The notes: generated from the letters alone by a model not told the origin. Positions 17,971 through 26,586 are shown, counted from the first letter of the stretch. The stretch: DNA of 45,082 nucleotides from Sphingomonas parapaucimobilis NBRC 15100 (GCF_000787715.1 NZ_BBPI01000040.1:1-45082); one strand, 5' to 3'. A program made the numbers and translations.

Positions 17971-19035
17971 ATGCCCACTCCCGCCAAGGGCTATGCCGCC
18001 CAGTCGGCCGAAACGCCGCTCGCCCCCTTCTCGTTCGAGCGTCGCGATCCGCAGGGTGACGATGTCGCGATCGACATCCTCTATTGCGGCGTCTGCCATT
18101 CCGACCTGCACACCGCGCGCGGCGAATGGGCAGGCACCCAATATCCGTGCGTGCCGGGGCATGAGATCGTCGGCCGCGTGACCGCTGTCGGCGGCGACGT
18201 CACGAAGTACCGGGTCGGCGACCTGGTCGGCGTCGGCTGCATGGTCGACAGCTGCGGCCACTGCCCGTCCTGCCATGACGGCGAGGAGCAATATTGCGAG
18301 ACGACCGGTTTCGTCGGCACCTATAACGGTCCCGACCCCGTGCTGGGCGGCCATACCTTCGGCGGCTATTCCGACCATATCGTGGTCAAGGAAGGCTTCG
18401 TCCTGAAGATCAATCATGACGAGGGCGATCTGGCCGCCGTCGCGCCGCTGCTCTGCGCGGGCATCACCACCTATTCGCCGTTGCGCCACTGGAAGGTCGG
18501 GCCGGGCCAGAAGGTCGGCATCGTCGGCCTGGGCGGGCTTGGCCATATGGGCGTCAAGATCGCCGCCGCGATGGGCGCCGAAGTTTACGTCTTCTCGACC
18601 TCGCCCAACAAGGCCGAGGATGCCAAGCGACTGGGCGCCAAGGGCCTGATCGTGTCGAAGGACGAGGCGCAGATGGCGGAACATGCCAACAGCTTCGACT
18701 TCATCCTGAACACGGTCGCCGCGCCGCACAATCTCGACGCGTTCCTGATGCTGCTCAAGCGCGACGGCACGATGACGCTGGTGGGCGTCCCTGATTCGCC
18801 GCACCCCTCGCCCTCGGTCGGTGCGCTCGTCTTCCGCCGCCGTTCGCTGGCGGGCTCGCTGATCGGCGGCATCGCCGAGACGCAGGAGATGCTGGACTTC
18901 TGTCACCAGCACGGCCTGACCGCCGATATCGAGATGATCGCGATGGACGAGGTCAACACCGCCTATGACCGGATGCAGAAGAGCGATGTGAAGTATCGCT
19001 TCGTCATCGATATGACGACGTTGAAGCAGGACTGA
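17971..19035 (+). CDS. Zinc-dependent alcohol dehydrogenase (cinnamyl-alcohol/YahK type)
   Basis: A 354-residue medium-chain dehydrogenase. The start at 17971 has GGAG six bases upstream; earlier in-frame ATGs lack this. The catalytic zinc site is CGVCHSDLH (Cys42) with GHEIVGRV (His64, Glu65). The structural zinc is held by Cys95, Cys98, Cys101 and Cys109 (CGHCPSCHDGEEQYC). The nucleotide site is GLGGLGHMGVK, and a Ser/Thr (VFSTSPNK) after the second strand, rather than Asp, suggests NADPH preference. By family it reduces aldehydes to alcohols. It is not an oxidase-related gene and forms part of the block between ctaD and ctaB. Confidence 0.93.
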   Translation: MPTPAKGYAAQSAETPLAPFSFERRDPQGDDVAIDILYCGVCHSDLHTARGEWAGTQYPCVPGHEIVGRVTAVGGDVTKYRVGDLVGVGCMVDSCGHCPSCHDGEEQYCETTGFVGTYNGPDPVLGGHTFGGYSDHIVVKEGFVLKINHDEGDLAAVAPLLCAGITTYSPLRHWKVGPGQKVGIVGLGGLGHMGVKIAAAMGAEVYVFSTSPNKAEDAKRLGAKGLIVSKDEAQMAEHANSFDFILNTVAAPHNLDAFLMLLKRDGTMTLVGVPDSPHPSPSVGALVFRRRSLAGSLIGGIAETQEMLDFCHQHGLTADIEMIAMDEVNTAYDRMQKSDVKYRFVIDMTTLKQD

Positions 19036-19050
19036 CCTTCATGAGTCTCA

Positions 19051-19216
19051 CGCCCCTCCCGCAGGCGGGAGGGGATGGGGGAGGGAAAGCCACGGGCGTC
19101 GGTCTCGGTGAGACATCCCGCCCTCCCCCCGGCCCCCTCCCGCCTGCGGGAGGGGGTGCGCTTTGGGTAGGCGAGTCCCCCCTTCTTCTCCCCTCCCGCT
19201 TGCGGGAGGGGCAGCG
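19051..19216. repeat. Family B intergenic repeat, with an extra hairpin unit
   Basis: It contains paired hairpins of CCCCTCCCGCAGGCGGGAGG type, a GTCTC-GGT-GAGAC core at its centre, and further GGCGGGAGG-type stems. The reverse complement of 19051-19160 aligns with 30761-30929 after removal of the 64-base palindrome there. A further CCCCTCCCGCTTGCGGGAGG hairpin follows (about 19190-19216). It lies between the alcohol dehydrogenase and ctaB, both plus strand. Confidence 0.85.
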
Positions 19217-19297
19217 CCTTGGGCGAGCGGCAGTATCCTTCCAAGACAACCGCTTCGATTGCCCCCCCTTCCCACACCGCCTATATGCAGGACCTTC

Positions 19298-20197
19298 ATG
19301 TCCAGCATTCCCTCCTCCGTCTTCGTTCCCGCCGACTGGCGCGACTTTCTGGCGCTCACCAAGCCGCGGGTGATGACGCTGGTGGTGTTCACCGGGCTGT
19401 GCGGGATGCTGGCGGCTCCGGTCGGCATCGATCCGGTGATCGGCTTCACCGCGATCCTGTGCATCGCGCTGGGCGCGGGCGCGGCGGGGGCGCTGAACCA
19501 ATGGTATGAGGCCGACCTCGACGCGCTGATGAAGCGCACCGCCAAGCGGCCGCTGCCCGCCGGGCGCATGACGCGCGAGTCGGCATTGCATTTCGGCGTC
19601 GGGCTGGCCTGTTTCTCGGTCCTGCTGATGGGGCTGGCGGTCAATTATGTCGCCGCGGGCATTCTGACGGTCTCGATCCTGTTCTACGTGCTGGTCTACA
19701 CCGTCTGGCTGAAGCGCCGGACGCCACAGAATATCGTCATCGGCGGCGCGGCGGGCGCGTTTCCGCCGTTGATCGGCTGGGCCGCCGCGACGGGTGAGGT
19801 CGCGCTGCTGCCCTTCCTGCTGTTCAGCCTCGTCTTCCTGTGGACGCCGCCGCATTTCTGGGCGCTCGCGCTGTTCGTGAAGACCGATTACGCCAATGCG
19901 GGCGTGCCGATGCTGCCTGTGGTCGCAGGCGAGCGGGTGACGCGCGCGCAGATCGGGCTGTACACCATCCCGATGGCCATCGCCGCCGTCGCGCCCTGGC
20001 CGCTGGGGCTGACGGGGTCGATCTACGGTGTGATCGCGACCGCAGGCACCGCGCTGTTCGCCGCCTATGCCGCCATCGTCGCGTTTCGACATACCCAGCC
20101 CGAAGACATGATGAAGCCCGAAAAGCGATTGTTCAAATATTCGATTCTCTATCTTTTCCTTCTCTTTGGCGCGCTGGTGGTGGATCGTTGGGCATGA
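19298..20197 (+). CDS. ctaB: Protoheme IX farnesyltransferase (haem O synthase)
   Basis: A 299-residue integral membrane prenyltransferase that adds a farnesyl group to haem b to make haem O, the precursor of haem A for the oxidase. The allylic-diphosphate-binding region [20 protein letters not shown] with D-x3-D and the [15 protein letters not shown] start are diagnostic; about nine membrane segments are present. The start at 19298 has AGGA five bases upstream. Codons back to 19163 read a repeat and are rejected. The stop overlaps the next small gene by ATGA. Confidence 0.96.
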   Translation: MSSIPSSVFVPADWRDFLALTKPRVMTLVVFTGLCGMLAAPVGIDPVIGFTAILCIALGAGAAGALNQWYEADLDALMKRTAKRPLPAGRMTRESALHFGVGLACFSVLLMGLAVNYVAAGILTVSILFYVLVYTVWLKRRTPQNIVIGGAAGAFPPLIGWAAATGEVALLPFLLFSLVFLWTPPHFWALALFVKTDYANAGVPMLPVVAGERVTRAQIGLYTIPMAIAAVAPWPLGLTGSIYGVIATAGTALFAAYAAIVAFRHTQPEDMMKPEKRLFKYSILYLFLLFGALVVDRWA

Positions 20198-20328
20198 CGC
20201 CTGACGATTCGAATCGGATTCGCGCCAAGCAGCGTGCCCGCGCCACCGCGATGGCGCTGCTGCTCGGCTTTCTGGTGGTGCTGATCTTCTTCATCACCCT
20301 GTCGAAGATCCGGTCGGGCATGCACTGA
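20194..20328 (+). CDS. Small single-pass membrane protein in the oxidase cluster
   Basis: Only 44 residues: a basic N-terminus ([12 protein letters not shown]) and one hydrophobic helix [15 protein letters not shown], ending KIRSGMH. It overlaps ctaB at its start (ATGA at 20194-20197) and ctaG at its end (TGATG), so it is translated as part of the ctaB-ctaG unit. A small protein of this kind at this place is usual in alphaproteobacterial cox operons and is often left unannotated or called CoxF-like. A role in oxidase assembly is inferred from position only. Confidence 0.8.
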   Translation: MTPDDSNRIRAKQRARATAMALLLGFLVVLIFFITLSKIRSGMH

Positions 20329-20867
20329 TGCGCCTGACGCGGCAGACCCGGACGGCGGTGTTCGCCGTCTTCGGCGTGGTGTTCATGACCGGCCTCGCCT
20401 TTGCCAGCGTGCCGCTCTACCGCATGTTCTGCCAGGTGACGGGTTATCAGGGCACGACCCAGCGCGGCAACCAGGCCCCCGGCAGCGTCCATCGCCAGAT
20501 CACGGTCAATTTCGACGCCAACGTCTCCTCGCGCCTCGCCTGGACCTTCAAGCCCGAAAATCCGCACGAAACCGTCGATATTGGCGCGCGCGACATGGTG
20601 TTCTTCACCGCGACCAACAACGCGAAAGTCCCCGTCACCGGCACCGCGACCTTCAACGTCACCCCCGATCAGGCGGGCCGCTACTTCACCAAGATCCAGT
20701 GTTTCTGCTTCACCCAGCAGACGCTCAAACCCGGCGAGACGGCGCGGATGCCGGTGATCTTCTTCATCGACCCGAAGATCCTGAACGACCCCGACGCGCG
20801 CGACATCGAGACCATCACCCTGTCCTACACATTTTACCCGGTGGATTCGGCGAAGAAAGCGGGTTAG
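20328..20867 (+). CDS. ctaG: Cytochrome c oxidase assembly protein CtaG (Cox11 type)
   Basis: A 179-residue protein with one N-terminal membrane helix (about residues 9-26) and a periplasmic Cox11-type beta domain that delivers copper to the Cu(B) site of subunit I. It shows YRMFCQVTGYQGTTQRG and the copper-binding CFCF motif in KIQCFCFTQQTLKPGE. Length is normal. The start codon overlaps the stop of the preceding small gene. It stands 37 bases before ctaE, whose start has AGGGACGG upstream. Confidence 0.96.
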   Translation: MRLTRQTRTAVFAVFGVVFMTGLAFASVPLYRMFCQVTGYQGTTQRGNQAPGSVHRQITVNFDANVSSRLAWTFKPENPHETVDIGARDMVFFTATNNAKVPVTGTATFNVTPDQAGRYFTKIQCFCFTQQTLKPGETARMPVIFFIDPKILNDPDARDIETITLSYTFYPVDSAKKAG

Positions 20868-20904
20868 CCTGCCCCCAAAATAGCAAAAACATAGGGACGG
20901 GATC

Positions 20905-21816
20905 ATGGCTGGCGCGAAGAACCACGACTATCATATCCTGCCGCCGAGCCCCTGGCCGCTGGCCAGTTCGATGTCGGCGCTGCTGATGGCCTCGGGCGCG
21001 ATCATGTGGATGCACAGCGTGCAGGGCGGCGGCTGGGCGTTCCTGGCGGGCCTGGCGGCGGTGCTGTTCTGCATGGGCAGCTGGTGGGCGGACGTGGTGC
21101 GCGAGGCGCATCATGGCGACCATACCCCGGTCGTGCAGCTGCATTTCCGCTATGGCATGATCCTGTTCATCGCATCCGAAGTGATGTTCTTCGTCGGCTG
21201 GTTCTGGGCCTTTTTCGACTTCTCGCTGTTCCCGACCGCGATGAGCATCGTCGACGGGCAGGTCGAGCGCGCGGCCGAGGGTGCCGCCGCCGTCGCCGCG
21301 ACCTGGCCGCCCAAGGGGCTGGAGGTCATCGACGCCTTCAAGCTGCCTTTGCTCAACACGCTGATCCTGCTGACCAGCGGCACCACCGTCACCTGGGCAC
21401 ACCATGCGCTGATCCACAACCAGCGCGGCGGCGAGAAGAAGGGGCTATGGGGTGCGCTGGGCGTCGGCGACCGCGACGGCGTGCTGAAGGGGCTGTGGCT
21501 GACCGTGATCCTGGGCCTGATCTTCAGCGCGATCCAGGCCTATGAATACATGCACGCGCCCTTTCCCTTCAAGGGCATCAACTATGGCGCTGCCTTCTTC
21601 ATGGCGACCGGCTTTCACGGTTTCCACGTCATCGTCGGCACCATCTTCCTGATCGTCTGCCTGATCCGCGCCTATCGCGGCGACTTCACGCCCCGCCAGC
21701 ATTTCGGGTTCGAGGCGGCGGCCTGGTACTGGCATTTCGTCGACGTGGTGTGGCTGTTCCTGTTCGTCACCGTCTATGTCTGGGGTGGCTGGGGCGCGCC
21801 GGTTCATAGTGGCTGA
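20905..21816 (+). CDS. ctaE: Cytochrome c oxidase subunit III
   Basis: A 303-residue polytopic subunit with seven expected membrane segments. Family blocks: YHILPPSPWPLASSMSAL at the start, WWADVVREAHHGDHT, GMILFIASEVMFFVGWFWAFF, LLTSGTTVTWAHHALI and the C-terminal AAWYWHFVDVVWLFLFVTVY with YVWGGWG. It supports the proton-pumping core of subunit I. It follows ctaG and overlaps the next gene by eight bases. Confidence 0.97.
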   Translation: MAGAKNHDYHILPPSPWPLASSMSALLMASGAIMWMHSVQGGGWAFLAGLAAVLFCMGSWWADVVREAHHGDHTPVVQLHFRYGMILFIASEVMFFVGWFWAFFDFSLFPTAMSIVDGQVERAAEGAAAVAATWPPKGLEVIDAFKLPLLNTLILLTSGTTVTWAHHALIHNQRGGEKKGLWGALGVGDRDGVLKGLWLTVILGLIFSAIQAYEYMHAPFPFKGINYGAAFFMATGFHGFHVIVGTIFLIVCLIRAYRGDFTPRQHFGFEAAAWYWHFVDVVWLFLFVTVYVWGGWGAPVHSG

Positions 21817-22216
21817 GTTTACCCCGCCTACCATCGCGCAGGCTGCGTTTCAGGGGCTGTGTCCGCGTTGCGGCCAGCCCCATTTGTTTGCCGGGCCGCT
21901 CTTCTCGACGCAGGTCGTGACCTTTGCCGACCGCTGCGCCGCGTGCGGGCTGGACTTTACCCGATTCAATGTCGGGGACGGCCCGGCCGCCTTCCTGACC
22001 CTGATCCTGGGCACCATCATCACCATCGCGGCGATCACCGTCGAGCTGACGCTGCATCCGCCGCTCTGGCTGCAAATGGCGATCTGGCTGCCGCTGACCG
22101 CGATCGGCGTGGTCTATAGCTTGCGCATCGCCAAGGGCGCGCTGATGGCGGCCGAGTATCGCAACGAGGCGCGTGAGGGCGCCGTCGTCCGCCCCGACGA
22201 AGACCCGGACGCATGA
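21809..22216 (+). CDS. DUF983 family membrane protein
   Basis: About 135 residues from a GTG at 21809 (VAEFTPPTIAQAA), chosen because it overlaps the ctaE stop by eight bases. The N-terminal part has two CxxC-like pairs, CPRCG and CAACG, likely a small zinc ribbon, followed by two membrane helices (FLTLILGTIITIAAITVELTL and LQMAIWLPLTAIGVVYSL). DUF983 proteins lie next to oxidase assembly genes in many alphaproteobacteria. Function is unestablished. It overlaps surf1 by four bases (ATGA at 22213-22216). Confidence 0.88.
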   Translation: MAEFTPPTIAQAAFQGLCPRCGQPHLFAGPLFSTQVVTFADRCAACGLDFTRFNVGDGPAAFLTLILGTIITIAAITVELTLHPPLWLQMAIWLPLTAIGVVYSLRIAKGALMAAEYRNEAREGAVVRPDEDPDA

Positions 22217-22833
22217 AGCGCCTGCCCATCGTCCCCACGCTGATCGTCGGTCTGGCGGTTGCGGCGATGATCGCGCTGGGCCTGTGGCAGCTGCTCGACC
22301 GACTGCCCAAAAAGGAAGCCTATCTGGCGCAGCTCGCCGCCAATCCGGCGCGCCCCGTCATCGCCTTTCCACTGTTCCCGGATGACAGCCTGCTCTTTCG
22401 CCGCACGGTTGCCGATTGCCACCCGCCCGTCGCCATCCGTCGCGCGGGTGCCGGGGCGGCGGGATTCCGCCTGATCGCCACCTGTTCGGTGCCGCAAGGG
22501 TCGATGCAGGTCCAGCTCGGCACGACGCATGATCCCCGCGCGGTGAGCGATTGGCCGGGCGGTCGGGTGACCGGCTATGTATCGCATGCGCCCGACAGCC
22601 GCTCGCTGCTCCAGTCGGCCTTCGACCATCGACCGCAGGACATGTTGCTGGTCACCGATTCCCCTATCCCCGGCCTCGACGCGAACCCCCGCCCCGGTAT
22701 CAGCGGAATACCCAACAACCACCTGGCATACGCAGTGCAATGGTTCCTGTTCGCCGCCATCGCCGCAATTATCTATGCTTTGGCGGTCATCCGGCGCAAT
22801 CGAATGGTTGTGGTCAGCAACACACCCCGTTAA
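22213..22833 (+). CDS. SURF1 family oxidase assembly protein
   Basis: A 206-residue protein with the SURF1 layout: an N-terminal membrane helix (VPTLIVGLAVAAMIALGLWQL), a periplasmic domain, and a C-terminal helix (NNHLAYAVQWFLFAAIAAIIY). GLWQLLDRLPKKEAYLAQL is the classical first-helix/post-helix motif and LAYAVQWFLFA the C-terminal one. SURF1 helps insert haem a into subunit I. It is somewhat shorter than many homologues because the periplasmic domain is compact. The sequence is in the oxidase cluster, upstream of thrC. Confidence 0.9.
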   Translation: MKRLPIVPTLIVGLAVAAMIALGLWQLLDRLPKKEAYLAQLAANPARPVIAFPLFPDDSLLFRRTVADCHPPVAIRRAGAGAAGFRLIATCSVPQGSMQVQLGTTHDPRAVSDWPGGRVTGYVSHAPDSRSLLQSAFDHRPQDMLLVTDSPIPGLDANPRPGISGIPNNHLAYAVQWFLFAAIAAIIYALAVIRRNRMVVVSNTPR

Positions 22834-22846
22834 GCCGCAGCGCATC

Positions 22847-24235
22847 ATGCGCTATCTCAGTACCCGCGGCTCCGCCCCCGTCCTCGATTTCCGGGGCGCG
22901 ACCCTGGCCGGTCTCGCCAGCGATGGCGGGCTTTACGTGCCCGAGACCTGGCCGACCCTGACCCCGGAGGAGATCGAGGGACTGGCAGGCCTGTCCTATG
23001 CGCAGACCGCCGCGAAGATCATGGCGCCGTTCGTCGGCGACAGCCTGACTCGCCAAGAACTCCAAGACCTGTGCGACACCGCCTATGGCCGCTTCTCGCA
23101 CGCCGCCGTCACGCCGCTGGTCCAGCTCGACCATGACCAGTGGCTGCTCGAGCTGTTCCACGGCCCCACACTGGCCTTCAAGGACGTCGCGCTCCAGATG
23201 CTGGGCCTGTTGTTCGAGCGGTTTTTGCGCGGCACCGACACCCGCCTGACCATCGTCGGCGCGACCAGCGGCGATACCGGATCGGCGGCGATCGACGCGG
23301 TGGCGGGGCGCGCCAATATCGACATCTTCATGCTCCACCCGGCGGGCCGCGTGACCGAGATCCAGCGCCGCCAGATGACAACGGTGCTCGCCCCCAACGT
23401 CCACAACATCGCGATCGAGGGTAATTTCGACGACGCGCAAGCCTTGGTGAAGGCGATGTTCAACGATCGCGCCTTTGCCGATCGCCATACGCTGTCGGCG
23501 GTCAACTCGATCAACTGGGCGCGGTTGATGGCGCAGGTCGTCTATTATTTCTACGCCGCCGTGCGGCTGGGCGCACCGGGCAAGCGCATCGCCTTCTCGG
23601 TGCCGACGGGCAATTTCGGCGACGTGTTCGCTGGCTATGTCGCGGCGCGCATGGGCCTGCCGGTCGAGCGGCTGATCGTCGCGACCAACGTCAATGACAT
23701 CCTCCACCGCGCGCTGTCGTCGGGCGATTACTCCAAGGGACAGGTCCAGGCGACCGCCACCCCCTCGATGGACATTCAGGTCAGCTCGAATTTCGAGCGG
23801 CTGCTTTTCGACGCCAATGGCCGCGACGGCGCGGCGCTGGCGGCGCAGATGAAGGGGTTCGAGGGCTCGGGCGCGATGCGGCTGACCAATGCACAGAGCC
23901 AGGCGATCGCCCCGCTTTTCACCAGCGCGCGCGTGGACGCCGACGACATGAGCCGTGCGATGCGCTGGGCCGCGGACGAGGCCGGGCAGATCCTCGACCC
24001 GCATACCGGCATCGCCCTGTCCGCCGCACGCAAGAGCGGGCTGGACGTGCCGGTGGTGACATTGGCCACCGCGCACCCGGCCAAGTTCACCGATGCGGTC
24101 GAGCGTGCGACCGGCAGCCGCCCCGCGCTGCCCCGCCGTGTCGGCGACCTGTTCGAGCGCGAGGAACGCTATACCACGCTACCCGCCACCTTCGATGCGG
24201 TGACGGCCTTTATCGACGGGCATGGTTTGCGCTAA
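22847..24235 (+). CDS. thrC: Threonine synthase
   Basis: A 462-residue PLP enzyme that converts O-phosphohomoserine to threonine. It begins MRYLSTRGSAPVLDF, has the PLP lysine in GPTLAFKDVALQ, then IVGATSGDTGSAAIDA for phosphate binding, and SVPTGNFGDVFAGYVA. This is the longer type found in proteobacteria. The preceding in-frame codons back to 22577 run inside surf1 and are rejected. Position just after surf1 is common in sphingomonads; the link to the oxidase genes is probably only genomic. Confidence 0.96.
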   Translation: MRYLSTRGSAPVLDFRGATLAGLASDGGLYVPETWPTLTPEEIEGLAGLSYAQTAAKIMAPFVGDSLTRQELQDLCDTAYGRFSHAAVTPLVQLDHDQWLLELFHGPTLAFKDVALQMLGLLFERFLRGTDTRLTIVGATSGDTGSAAIDAVAGRANIDIFMLHPAGRVTEIQRRQMTTVLAPNVHNIAIEGNFDDAQALVKAMFNDRAFADRHTLSAVNSINWARLMAQVVYYFYAAVRLGAPGKRIAFSVPTGNFGDVFAGYVAARMGLPVERLIVATNVNDILHRALSSGDYSKGQVQATATPSMDIQVSSNFERLLFDANGRDGAALAAQMKGFEGSGAMRLTNAQSQAIAPLFTSARVDADDMSRAMRWAADEAGQILDPHTGIALSAARKSGLDVPVVTLATAHPAKFTDAVERATGSRPALPRRVGDLFEREERYTTLPATFDAVTAFIDGHGLR

Positions 24236-24244
24236 CGCGTTCCC

Positions 24245-25114
24245 ATGAAACTCGAAACGATGATCGGCGAGCCCTGGGCGGATTACGGGCTGGTCGACTC
24301 CGGCCATGGCCGCAAGCTTGAACGCTATGGCCGGTTCCGCTTCATCCGCCCCGAACCGCAGGCCATGTGGGCGCCCGCCACCGAGGACTGGCGCGCGGCG
24401 GCCGAGTTCGTCCCCGGCTCGGACGAGGATGGCGGCGGCCGCTGGAACTTCAACGAGCCGGTGCCGCGCGACGGCTGGCCGCTGAAGTGGAACGAGGTGC
24501 GCTTCACCGCGCAGAACACGCCGTTCCGCCATCTGGGCTTCTTCCCCGACATGGCCCCCGTCTGGAGCTGGATGCGCGAACAGGTCGACGGCCTGGCCGA
24601 GCCCGAGTGCATGAACCTGTTCGGCTATACCGGCGTCGGCACGCTGGCGATGGCGTCGGCGGGCGCGAAGATGGTCCATGTCGACGCGTCCAAGAAATCG
24701 GTCGAGGCGGCACGCAGCAACGCGATGCTGTCGGGCCTGGGCGATGCGCCGGTGCGCTGGATCATCGACGACGCCGCCAAGTTCGTCGCGCGCGAGGTGC
24801 GGCGCGGGCGGCGCTATGACGGCATCCTGCTCGACCCGCCAAAGTACGGACGCGGGCCGGAGGGCGAAGTCTGGCGGCTGGAGGAAGACCTGCCCGGCCT
24901 GATCGCCAATTGCCGCCAATTGCTGGACGGTGATTCGCGCTTCCTGTTCCTGACCGTGTACGCCGTGCGCATGTCGGCGATAGCGATCGGCGAGATGATG
25001 CGCCAGGTGATGGCCGACCTGCCCGGCAAGGTGGAGTGCGGCGAACTCGGCGTACGCGAGGAAGCGCGCGGGCTGACCCTGCCGACGGCCATCTGGGCGC
25101 GGTGGAGCCGGTAA
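24245..25114 (+). CDS. Class I SAM-dependent methyltransferase, RlmI/RlmK-like
   Basis: A 289-residue protein. The N-terminal part has GRKLERYGRFRFIRPEPQAMW and the SAM-binding core has NLFGYTGVGTLAMASAGAKMVHVDASKKSV, then a catalytic-region motif ILLDPPKYGRGPEGE. The DPPKYG and FGYTG motifs are typical of the 23S rRNA cytosine methyltransferase group (RlmI/RlmK). It lacks an evident PUA domain at the N-terminus, so it is shorter than RlmI. The exact substrate is unproved. It starts 10 bases after thrC and ends in the convergent inverted repeat at 25126-25206. Confidence 0.85.
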   Translation: MKLETMIGEPWADYGLVDSGHGRKLERYGRFRFIRPEPQAMWAPATEDWRAAAEFVPGSDEDGGGRWNFNEPVPRDGWPLKWNEVRFTAQNTPFRHLGFFPDMAPVWSWMREQVDGLAEPECMNLFGYTGVGTLAMASAGAKMVHVDASKKSVEAARSNAMLSGLGDAPVRWIIDDAAKFVAREVRRGRRYDGILLDPPKYGRGPEGEVWRLEEDLPGLIANCRQLLDGDSRFLFLTVYAVRMSAIAIGEMMRQVMADLPGKVECGELGVREEARGLTLPTAIWARWSR

Positions 25115-25115
25115 A

Positions 25116-25206
25116 CAAAAAACCTCCGTTCAGCCTGAGCGAAGTCGAAGCACATGCCCCGCCGCAATGATCTGGCGTGGCCTTCGACTTCGCTCAGGCT
25201 GAACGG
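25116..25206. terminator. 25-bp perfect inverted repeat acting as convergent terminator
   Basis: CCGTTCAGCCTGAGCGAAGT plus CGAAG (25126-25150) is matched exactly by its reverse complement at 25182-25206, with 31 bases between. On the minus strand the hairpin is followed by TTTTTTGTTT (25116-25125), giving a Rho-independent terminator shape for the BioC-like gene. The stop codon of that gene (25194-25196) lies inside the stem. It sits between two convergent genes, and this sequence type is known as a dispersed repeat in sphingomonad genomes (recollection, unchecked). Confidence 0.75.
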
Positions 25207-25931
25207 GGGGTGAGGATCTCGATCAACCCGACCTCATAGGTCGCCACCGCCCCGTCCGCCTCGAACCGCCGGGCGATCCGCCGCATCGCCCCCGGCGGGA
25301 TGGGGCGATGGCCTTCGCGCGGCGTCCCCGCCCCGATCGCCCGCAGCGCGCGCATGAAATCCGCCGCCGAGTCGTGCCGCTGCTCGAACGTCCGCGTCTC
25401 GACCGGCCAGCCCAGCGCCTCGACCGGGGGATAGACCGGACTCCCCGCCGCAAACCCTTCCGCCCGATGCGCCTCATGCCACGCCGCAAACGTTCCCGCG
25501 ACCAGCGTCGTCACCAGCATCCGGCCGCCCGGCGCGAGCAGATCCGCCAGCCGCCACAAACCCGCCTCCAGATCGCCGAACCACTGCACGGCCAGGCTGC
25601 TGACGATCAGGTCGAATGGCGCTTCGTCCGGCAGATCGGGATATTCGCCATCCATCACCCGCCCGCGCACGCCCGGATGCTTGGCAAGGCCCCGCGCCAG
25701 CATGGCGGGCGCGATGTCGGTCATGAGCCAGTCGGGACTCACCAGTCGCGACAAGGTCGTCGCCGTTAGAAAGCCGGTCCCGCACCCCACTTCCAGCACG
25801 CGCGGGGCGGGCGGGGCGACCGCGACGATCCGCTCGGCCAGCCAGTCGGCGACCTGCCGCTGCACCACGGCATGGGCGTCATAGGCCGAGGCCGCGTCAA
25901 AGGCCCGCGCGATCCGCATCACCTCGCCCAT
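25194..25931 (-). CDS. SAM-dependent methyltransferase, BioC-like
   Basis: About 245 residues from MGEVMRIARAFDAASAYDAH (ATG at 25931; ATG 25919 is a second choice). The SAM-binding core has VLEVGCGTGFLTATTL, then DLIVSSLAVQWFGDLEAGLW, and GRMLVTTLVAGTF. SLAVQWFGD resembles BioC (malonyl-ACP O-methyltransferase of biotin synthesis). The last residues, TPRSA, are encoded by an arm of the inverted repeat that also carries the stop codon. It follows ccmB within 5 bases, so it is in the metallopeptidase-ccmA-ccmB transcript. The BioC call is tentative because no other bio gene is near. Confidence 0.75.
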   Translation of the reverse strand: MGEVMRIARAFDAASAYDAHAVVQRQVADWLAERIVAVAPPAPRVLEVGCGTGFLTATTLSRLVSPDWLMTDIAPAMLARGLAKHPGVRGRVMDGEYPDLPDEAPFDLIVSSLAVQWFGDLEAGLWRLADLLAPGGRMLVTTLVAGTFAAWHEAHRAEGFAAGSPVYPPVEALGWPVETRTFEQRHDSAADFMRALRAIGAGTPREGHRPIPPGAMRRIARRFEADGAVATYEVGLIEILTPRSA

Positions 25932-25935
25932 GGCC

Positions 25936-26586
25936 TCAATCGCGTACCGACCGGATCGCCGCCGCCGCGAGTCCCGGCGCACCCGCGACCAGCATCAGCG
26001 ACACCGCCGCCAGCAGCTTCAGCGCGCCCATGTCCCCGCTGCCCGCCCCGAAGATCAGCAGCGGCAGCGCCAGCGGCAGCAGGAGCAACCCGGCCAGTCC
26101 GCCCGCTCCGCGCAGTCCCGCCGTCAGCGCGCCCGTCGCCACCGCCAGCGCCGCCAGCCCGGGCGTGCCGAGCAGCAATCCCGCCTCGACCCGCATCAGC
26201 GCCGCCGCCTCCAGCCCGAACAGCCCGGCCGCGACCAGCGCCGCCAGCATCAGCGGCGGCGCAAAGGCCAGCCAGTGCGCGACGATGCGCAACGCCATTA
26301 CCAGCGGCAGCGACAGGCCGTGGACGCGAATCTGGTCGAACCATCCCGATTCGACATCGGGCGCGATCAGTCGCTCGACCGGCAACAATGCAGCCAGCAG
26401 CGCCGCCACCCAGATCGCGCCCGCACCGACCCGCATCAGCATCGCCCGGTCAGGCCCTATCGCAAAGGGGAACAGCACCACCGCCAGCAGGAAGAAGCCG
26501 CAGACCAGCCCCGCCCCGCCCCCGGCATAGCCGCGCCGCACGTCGCGCGCGATCAGGGTCGCGACAAGGGGCAGGACGGCGATCAT
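25936..26586 (-). CDS. ccmB: Haem exporter protein CcmB
   Basis: A 216-residue membrane subunit of the CcmABCD complex in cytochrome c maturation system I. It has six hydrophobic segments, with blocks VATLIARDVRRGY at the N-terminus, PDVESGWFDQIRVHGLSLPL and LLLLPLALPLLIFG. It starts at 26586, overlapping the ccmA stop by ATGA, so CcmA and CcmB are translationally coupled. ccmC, ccmD and ccmE are not in the window. Confidence 0.93.
   Translation of the reverse strand: MIAVLPLVATLIARDVRRGYAGGGAGLVCGFFLLAVVLFPFAIGPDRAMLMRVGAGAIWVAALLAALLPVERLIAPDVESGWFDQIRVHGLSLPLVMALRIVAHWLAFAPPLMLAALVAAGLFGLEAAALMRVEAGLLLGTPGLAALAVATGALTAGLRGAGGLAGLLLLPLALPLLIFGAGSGDMGALKLLAAVSLMLVAGAPGLAAAAIRSVRD

Noticed and set aside
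19163..19297. N-terminal extension of ctaB
   Set aside because: It reads a family B hairpin (GGREGQR-like translation). The ATG at 19298 has a ribosome binding site and gives the usual start.
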